Source: Acanthopleura granulata
Lineage: Eukaryota; Mollusca; Polyplacophora; Chitonida; Chitonidae
Length of the DNA stretch: 64,000 bases
Reading direction: 5' to 3'
NCBI GenBank assembly: GCA_016165875.1
Contig: JABBOT010000002.1
Location: 14,664,605-14,728,604, forward strand
Shown: positions 60,501 to 64,000 of the stretch, in pieces
How positions within the stretch are numbered: the first letter of the stretch is position 1
How the letters are laid out: every line of letters begins with the position of its first letter
Made by a program: the position numbers and the translations under genes
The notes under the pieces: generated by a model
The model's input: only the letters and a program-made list of their open reading frames with translations
Database searches by the model: none
Told to the model about the DNA's origin: nothing

Positions 60501-62929
60501 GTATTGACCGAGGAGCTCGGACGATCCCGCCAAATGGACTGGCCTTAGTAGCAGTCGGTGATGACCAAACGCTCATGGATATCAGGTAATTAAGTTTCCG
60601 AATAAAAATTTACCGATTTACCTGATACAAAATGCTCATCACTAACATTCACGTAAGTATAGTCCGATGAAAATGAAAGATGGCATCAAATTCCGTAGGC
60701 CTATTACTATGTGTAGACTATATTCTATAATGGTTCCATGGTGCTACACATTTGTCCCGTTTCAGAGTTTTTATTTGTATTCATTGTACTTCGACTTGTA
60801 TTATTGCGGAGTTTAACTGAAGTTTTGTTCTGTATACACAGCCATTCCTTAAGGGTATGTACGTGTTCTTGTATGTTCTCATGTTTCTTGCAACATATTT
60901 AAGCAACAACGTTAAAATTTGTATCACTGCCTTTCGTTCAAACCGTATGCCACTTGCAAGAGTGCACACGCTTAGGAGTAATGTCCAAATTTATTTCACT
61001 CATGCATTTTGTGCCAAAGGAATACAATTTTTCACTGTTCCACGTAACTCTTTCACATCACAGTGAGATTGAGCGCGTGATTGCCTGAAAACGAAGAGGT
61101 ACATTGGCACTATATATTTCATGTTAACTTGTTCTGTTCACAGTATATCTATACAAGATCTGAAAAAAGAGGATTCCGTCATCAGTGTCAACATTTTGAG
61201 AAACAACCGACTCTACTTCAAATTACCTGGGTTCGATTTTAAGCCAGCTTATGAAGGACAAAACAGAGTATTTGCAAAGGTAACATAATGACCCTCCTGT
61301 GTGGGATGTGATATACATGTATACATGTGCCTCCTAACCTGAGCAAAATTAGTAATTTGTTTTTACACTTTTGGTTTAGAATGACAGTGTTTTCGTATTT
61401 TTCTTTCAGAATCAGTTGAGAATGAACACTGAAGCTTTACAAAGTCTGAATGCAGGCTTACTTTCCCTGTCTGCTGTTGTCAACAGGCCGGGGACAGGGG
61501 AAATCAATGTTGTAGGCCAGATCAAAGGCCGGGTAAGCAAACTACAGCCTCATTATGACACTGATTTACCTTCGCTAAGCAAGAAAATTGTATACTTGTT
61601 TATCGTGATTTATCACCCCATATAATATGATTGTCTTGCATATGCAAACATGTATCGGTTACCGTTTGCTGAAAAAACTCAACACTAAATTGTACATGAA
61701 TTATATATGTAAGTACATTTATAACCTTGCAACTTTGCAGTCGGTGACGTCCCCTGGCCTTGTGATACCCCCGCAGACCGCCACAGATAACCCTCGGAGT
61801 GGCGGCTTCAAGCCCATCACACGGGCCCCACCGACAAGGGTAAGAACAGTGTGAAATGGCTGAGGGACTTCAAACGTTAGCGAATAATAACCTGAACACG
61901 TCGTAATGTGGCTTGCATTTATGACTTGGCTTTAATAAATTCCTTGAAAGGGAAAGGAAACTCTAAGGTCAGGTGCTAGTAATGGAAGTTCATTGCCTAC
62001 ATAGTCTCTAGGTTTAATGACTTGCGTTTTTTGTTAAGAAACTATTCGAGGTTCACGGGGCCGATTCCACAAAAGACTTCAACTCAATTTTACAGCTCAG
62101 CTGATACTTACTGATTTCGAAATTTTTGTAACGTGTGCTTCGGTTTGAAATATATATGCACCATCCATGTCTTTATTTTACATTTCGAAAAAGGTTCAAT
62201 TTCATTTCAGTTTACTTAAAAATTTTACTTCAGTACAAACCTACTTTATGGAATCGGCCTCAAGAGCAAACAACAGCTGTATGTCTCTTCACATCGCCAT
62301 ATTATCAGGTTATGGGTAGATTTGTTGTCTGTCAGTCAGGGCGAATGTAGAGTTTGTCTGCCTTGTAATTCACTGGTTTGGTACACTCACAACTTATTCA
62401 ATGTGCTCTGTTTGTTAACCTGACATTTGCTCACTGACAAAATCGAACATAACATCACCGATACCACCAACAGAAACCATAAAAATTCTGCATCTTTTAA
62501 GAGTGAACACCGTTTGAAAATTGTTTAGATTTTTTTAGACTGATTTTTAGATTGAGCGTTCTTTCATAATGATCAGATTAAAATTGAATGGAAGTACTTT
62601 TTAAGGTTGCATAGTTTGTTTGAATATGTTGCCACATCTGTCAGTTTCATTTATTTCAGGCACCAGCAGGAAAAGCACGCTTTGATCCGTTCGGCCAGAA
62701 GGTAAGGTTGATCATTGCGTCCTAAATATAACAAGCTCAATTCCAGTGCAATCATGCAAATATAATCAACAAAGTGTATGGTTTTTGGAATCCCTTTCTT
62801 AACCTCTTTATTTATAAAAAAAACTCATTCGTATGTCTTTGGATTCTGACTGTCCAGGACATCATACCTAATGCGGCTTTCATAGTAATCCTTCTCATCT
62901 CACTGACAATCAAAGCAACAAGCAACTGA
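42435..62929 (+). CDS. Secreted/anchored multidomain protein: LPMO-like N-terminal domain plus CHRD-like repeats, 23 exons, 797 aa
   Basis: Exons: 42435-42557, 48505-48607, 49683-49798, 50283-50409, 50673-50751, 51507-51606, 51952-52052, 52324-52438, 53210-53296, 53909-54061, 55267-55423, 55722-55808, 56338-56423, 57525-57611, 58329-58466, 59040-59132, 59962-60010, 60465-60585, 61144-61279, 61410-61532, 61741-61839, 62660-62701, 62858-62929. Summed length is 2394 bp, in frame throughout, all introns GT-AG. Residues 1-23 are a signal peptide. Residues 24-196 are an LPMO-like (SCE4755-like) domain with cysteines at 29, 44, 93, 113, 123, 139, 142, 161, 171, 177 and 196. Residues about 200-727 are beta-rich; 554-584 (LLWAGLF, then YRGR) and 641-727 (LNAGLLSL, then TGEI and GQI) look like CHRD domain ends. 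Residues 728-774 are a Pro/Thr-rich linker. Residues 780-792 are hydrophobic and near the end, fitting a GPI signal or short membrane anchor. The role is inferred as extracellular binding or matrix work. Confidence 0.82.
45280..45720. repeat. Degenerate minisatellite in intron 1, unit about 50-65 bp
   Basis: Recurring blocks ccagtgtgacatttgttgcc and atctatcgtcaatagaga or caactgtggacgtaagag, at about 45290, 45453, 45521, 45568, 45632 and 45683. Units are strongly diverged. Confidence 0.65.
47030..47480. repeat. Minisatellite in intron 1, period about 74 bp
   Basis: The landmark taacagaactgactgtat recurs at about 47047, 47123, 47197, 47272, 47341 and 47420, each followed by a gttgacgtgtgtctacaag block and a tgaggctaca block. 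Confidence 0.82.
48505..48607 (+). CDS. Right gene exon 2: PCG block
   Basis: G-P-C-G-G-G-M-N-L at the start and E-E-T-V-A-R-P-G at the end; enters in phase 0, leaves in phase 1 at GTAGGT. Same length and phase as 1732-1834 in the left gene. Confidence 0.9.
48985..49260 (+). repeat. tRNA-like SINE element in intron 2
   Basis: A head with box A-like aggccgagtgctaagactct and box B-like gagttcaatccaggcc, resembling a tRNA-Leu/Ser-type source, ending near a (aaat)n tail at about 49262-49290. The body differs from the 36819-37094 family, so this is probably a second family. A further repeat-like block follows at 49300-49440. Confidence 0.6.
49683..49798 (+). CDS. Right gene exon 3: LLDHIPHN block
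   Basis: 116 bp. Residues 76-114, with R-I-A-L-M-E-W-Q then C93-V-L-L-D-H-I-P-H-N and E-K-C113-K. Phase 1 in, phase 0 out at GTAATT. Same length as the left gene's exon 3. Confidence 0.9.
50283..50409 (+). CDS. Right gene exon 4: CxxC strand block
   Basis: Residues 115-156: E-Y-P-I-G-H-C, Y-I-T-V-N-I-P-D-I, C139-K-Q-C142-M-L-Q-M, ending W-Y-T-K. I chose the phase 1 donor GTATCG at 50410 because the left paralogue splices at the same point and because only phase 1 opens exon 5. The stronger-looking GTAAGG at 50462 would give phase 2 and a stop in exon 5. Confidence 0.8.
50673..50751 (+). CDS. Right gene exon 5: end of LPMO-like core
   Basis: Residues 157-183: E-Q-E-P-C161, N-N-N-C171-T-T, Y-Y-S-C177-A-N-I-R-I. 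The Y-x-S-C-A-N-I strand is a hallmark position in the LPMO-like family. Phase 1 in, phase 2 out at GTAAGT. One N-C-T glycosylation sequon. Confidence 0.85.
51507..51606 (+). CDS. Right gene exon 6
   Basis: Residues 183-216. Last cysteine of the domain is C196 (V-N-S-C), followed by L-F-S-R-L-R-L-D-K-R-W-P-Y, a linker into the repeat region. Phase 2 in, phase 0 out. Confidence 0.85.
51952..52052 (+). CDS. Right gene exon 7
   Basis: Begins I-D-M-Y-P-P-F-D-Q-G and ends S-N-M-N-I; beta-rich. Enters phase 0 after ttttcAG, leaves phase 2 at GTGAGT. Confidence 0.85.
52324..52438 (+). CDS. Right gene exon 8
   Basis: Reads T-V-R-S-G-S-T-G-I-F-L-G-S-R through T-P-E-Q-R-E-Q-L-H; phase 2 in, phase 0 out at GTAATT. 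An N-I-T sequon spans the exon 7/8 junction. Confidence 0.84.
52740..52866 (+). repeat. SINE-like 3' fragment in intron 8
   Basis: gctccgagcactgcggtttt, cacacataaacctgaccgcc and cgttaatcaccactaaaac followed by aaataataaataaatc, a typical short-element 3' end. Confidence 0.6.
53210..53296 (+). CDS. Right gene exon 9
   Basis: 29 codons, phase 0 on both sides: N-G-S-L-Q-I-R-A-S-G-R-F-R-N-G-T, then V-N-F-N-F-P-I. Two N-glycosylation sequons (N289, N302). Could be the central strands of a first CHRD-like repeat. Confidence 0.86.
53909..54061 (+). CDS. Right gene exon 10
   Basis: 51 codons, phase 0 on both sides, starting M-F-Q-E-N-M-Y-H-D-H-G-V-D-Y and ending A-P-G-K-E-T-Y-G. The Y-H-D-H-G stretch is the most histidine-rich part of the repeat region. 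Confidence 0.85.
54062..55266 (+). other. Intron 10, nothing recognised
   Basis: 1.2 kb without repeat family members or open coding structure that I can identify. Confidence 0.5.
55267..55423 (+). CDS. Right gene exon 11
   Basis: Residues 369-421: V-V-L-T-A-F-K-S-R-L-P at the start and N-W-N-N-T-E-G-Q-P-K-S at the end (one N-N-T sequon). Phase 0 in, phase 1 out at GTGAGT. Confidence 0.85.
55722..55808 (+). CDS. Right gene exon 12
   Basis: Residues 421-450: N-R-I-F-N-K-N-E-I-R-G-Y-A-D-M-G-N, then D-Y-L-D-F-T-G-G. The N-E-I-R-G segment echoes the G-E-I-R-G-Q ending of CHRD domains. Phase 1 in and out. Confidence 0.84.
56338..56423 (+). CDS. Right gene exon 13
   Basis: Residues 450-478: R-R-P-T-A-M-T-I-V-V-K-R-D-R then G-A-V-Q-A-G-L-K; phase 1 in, phase 0 out at GTAAGA. 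Confidence 0.85.
57060..57390. repeat. Intronic palindrome-rich segment with clustered TGACGTCA-like motifs
   Basis: TGACGTC or TGACGTCA occurs at 57064, 57096, 57153 and 57209, with related AGACGTC and AACGTCAT between. It is followed at 57276-57308 by an imperfect palindrome, aaagtgatatcc then agctggtgacgatatcactt. Probably one short repetitive element in intron 13. Confidence 0.6.
57525..57611 (+). CDS. Right gene exon 14
   Basis: 29 codons, phase 0 on both sides: A-E-I-K-D-G-D-R-L-V-A-L-M-F-L-T-L-H, then F-K-V-S-V-M; alternating hydrophobic pattern of beta strands. Confidence 0.86.
58329..58466 (+). CDS. Right gene exon 15
   Basis: 46 codons, phase 0 on both sides: V-S-N-T-S-G-I-L-G-R-G-Y-K-V-S-L through D-A-F-Y-Y-D-V-T-V-Q. 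N-T-S sequon at N510. The minus-strand open frame over this exon is a shadow. Confidence 0.86.
59040..59132 (+). CDS. Right gene exon 16: CHRD-like end
   Basis: 31 codons: M-G-I-A-Q-L-L-W-A-G-L-F-V-G-S-V then N-K-M-Y-R-G-R. The L-L-x-A-G-L-F-V pattern followed some 15 residues later by Y-R-G-R resembles the L-L-A-G-x-L-Y-V ... E-I-R-G end of CHRD domains. Confidence 0.85.
59283..59412. mobile_element. Palindromic MITE-like element in intron 16 (GGGCC family)
   Basis: ggggcccggtatacaa at the left and ttgttaaacgggtccc at the right form terminal inverted repeats; the interior shares aaacgtaattaccatggc with the element at 8446. About 130 bp and non-coding. Confidence 0.7.
59705..59790 (-). repeat. 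SINE-like 3' end fragment in intron 16
   Basis: ttgatgttttacgccgtact, gaacaatattttacatatac and gacgacggcaaacattatt match the reversed 3' end of the family at 36819-37094. An A-rich run lies just upstream at about 59598-59640. Confidence 0.72.
59962..60010 (+). CDS. Right gene exon 17
   Basis: 49 bp micro-exon: L-D-E-L-T-T-S-I-C-A-E-S-E-N-I-A plus one base; phase 0 in, phase 1 out at GTGAGT. A good ttatttcAG acceptor. Confidence 0.82.
60465..60585 (+). CDS. Right gene exon 18
   Basis: Residues 601-641: C-K-A-K-I-L-M-A-P-T-S then P-P-N-G-L-A-L-V-A-V-G-D-D. Phase 1 in, phase 2 out at GTAATT. Start of the last CHRD-like repeat; C601 and C593 of exon 17 may pair. Confidence 0.85.
61144..61279 (+). 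CDS. Right gene exon 19
   Basis: Residues 641-686: I-S-I-Q-D-L-K-K-E-D-S-V-I-S-V-N-I-L, then L-Y-F-K-L-P-G-F-D-F. The Y-F-K-L-P strand fits the middle of a CHRD domain. Phase 2 in, phase 0 out. Confidence 0.86.
61410..61532 (+). CDS. Right gene exon 20: best CHRD-like end
   Basis: 41 codons, phase 0 on both sides. L-Q-S-L-N-A-G-L-L-S-L-S-A-V-V-N-R-P-G-T followed by G-E-I-N-V-V-G-Q-I matches the L-L-A-G-x-L-Y-V-x-V-x-T-x-x-x-P-x-G-E-I-R-G-Q-I ending of CHRD domains. Confidence 0.86.
61741..61839 (+). CDS. Right gene exon 21: Pro/Thr-rich linker
   Basis: 33 codons, phase 0 on both sides: P-G-L-V-I-P-P-Q-T-A-T then P-I-T-R-A-P-P-T-R. Probably an extended, O-glycosylated stalk before the anchor. 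It could be skipped without frameshift. Confidence 0.84.
62057..62261. mobile_element. Palindromic MITE-like element in intron 21 (GGGCC family)
   Basis: ggggccgattccacaaaag at the left end pairs with ctttatggaatcggcctc at the right end. About 205 bp and non-coding. The open frame 62135-62350 overlapping it is not a gene. Confidence 0.68.
62660..62701 (+). CDS. Right gene exon 22 (micro-exon)
   Basis: 14 codons, A-P-A-G-K-A-R-F-D-P-F-G-Q-K, phase 0 on both sides, between ttatttcAG and GTAAGG. Skippable in frame. Confidence 0.8.
62858..62929 (+). CDS. Right gene exon 23: hydrophobic C-terminus and stop
   Basis: D-I-I-P-N, then the hydrophobic A-A-F-I-V-I-L-L-I-S-L-T-I, then K-A-T-S-N and TGA. 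A hydrophobic run ending four to five residues before the stop is typical of a GPI-attachment signal; a short transmembrane anchor is the alternative. Confidence 0.85.
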   Translation, partial: DIIPNAAFIVILLISLTIKATSN

Positions 62930-64000
62930 GACGAGTACACCTACCTATACTACATATAGATCTACCTTATCAACCTAGTGACCTTACACCAGAACTGATA
63001 ACCTTACCTGTATCAGTTCATAACAGGAGTTGAGCCTAAGTCTTCTCTGAGGATTGTCACAGTGATATCGGTTTCCATCACAAATGATGCTATAATCTAC
63101 CCAAACCGGAGTCCAAGCTGGCTCAAGTTCTCGTTGGCTTGCCTGTGTCCAGTTTCTTTGGTACCGCGCTCTCCCACCACTATAATCTATTGACGTGAGC
63201 TTCAGTGCACTATTCTTGAGTAACGCTCACAATTTCAATGAAATAAATTAAGAAAAAATGACACATACGCCAATTAAAGCAGATAGCATGTTATCACCCC
63301 GCAAACTGAGGAGAAAGAAACCAGCACGCAGTTTGCTGCCCCTCCACTTCCTTCTTTTACTCTTTTTCGAGCTCCATTAACCTCCGATATACGCATAATT
63401 GTACCTTTAATACCTGTTTACCCAGAGTTCGAAATCTTAACTGTTAATGTAATGAGTGTTTCCACACATCCACGCTGACACTTTATAAACTGTTACTGGT
63501 GACTTTCAGGTAACGACACAAAAATAGAAGGCTTTACTCACGCCACACTACAAATTTCTTCAAATGGACTAGTCGTATAAGTAAAACATTTCTGGGCACC
63601 GTGATAACAAGCGAGTACCAATCAGTAAAGTAAACATTTCAATCAATTTTTTCAACTGAACACACAGCTGTGAGGTTCCAAAGTGTCTTGCAGACGAAAT
63701 AACGGGGATAAATGTTATTCTTTATTAATAAGTTTTTCTAGTCATCAGTAAAGGGTCTGTTAACTGGTGAATGTATTACGCTAAAATCTCCTTCAACGCA
63801 ACTGCAGGACCCATATAACTACACGCATACGCATACTGTATACTACGCATACAGTGGTTACTGCATGGACTCGACCTCATGTCATGAGCAAAGTAATAGA
63901 AACAAAAAGTGTTTATCCACTTGACCACAAAACTGCCTTTCCCAAATGCTACCTCGCTTCCGTGAAATAAGAAACCTGATTCATGAAAATTAGCTAGTTT
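62930..64000 (+). other. 3' UTR and downstream flank of the right gene
   Basis: The candidate polyadenylation signal AATAAA is at 63242-63247, giving a 3' UTR of roughly 330 bp. No further gene is recognised to the end of the window. Confidence 0.5.
63242..63247 (+). terminator. Candidate polyadenylation signal
   Basis: AATAAA in tgaaataaattaag, about 310 bp after the TGA stop. It is the first canonical hexamer I see downstream of the stop. Confidence 0.5.

Overview
The window looks like AT-rich nuclear DNA from an invertebrate animal, most likely a lophotrochozoan and probably a mollusc. The basis is small exons with canonical GT-AG introns, dense dispersed tRNA-derived SINE-like repeats whose 3' end reads like gtacggcgtaaaacaccaat followed by (aaat)n, small palindromic MITE-like elements and many degenerate minisatellites. 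The species call is an impression from repeat style. No bacterial-type operon, CRISPR array, rRNA gene or intact functional tRNA was seen.

Two related protein-coding genes can be reconstructed, and they point away from each other. The left gene is on the minus strand. Its start codon is at 3999 and it runs off the left edge of the window, with exons 3999-3889, 1834-1732, 1356-1241, 566-443 and 34-1. The right gene is on the plus strand, from 42435 to 62929. It can be read as 23 exons joined in frame into a 797-residue protein. Both begin with a signal peptide and share a cysteine-rich N-terminal domain split by introns at the same places and in the same phases: exon 2 is 103 bp and exon 3 is 116 bp in both.

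The N-terminal domain resembles the LPMO-like beta-sandwich family that bacterial annotation calls SCE4755-like (PCG near the start, E-T-V-x-x-P-G, a C-x-x-C-x-x-Q strand, and Y-x-S-C-A-N-I near the end). The histidines expected for a copper brace are not in place, so binding rather than oxidation is the safer guess. In the right gene this domain is followed by about 550 residues of beta-rich sequence, at least two stretches of which resemble CHRD (chordin) domains. A Pro/Thr-rich linker and a short hydrophobic C-terminus follow, suggesting a GPI or membrane anchor. The protein is therefore probably extracellular and cell-surface or matrix associated.

The 38 kb between the two start codons (about 4000 to 42434) contains no gene I can support. 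It holds SINE-like copies, MITE-like palindromes and at least seven unrelated degenerate tandem arrays with periods from about 23 to 70 bp. Two more arrays lie in the 5.9 kb first intron of the right gene. The last kilobase after the right gene is its 3' UTR and flank, with a candidate AATAAA at 63242.
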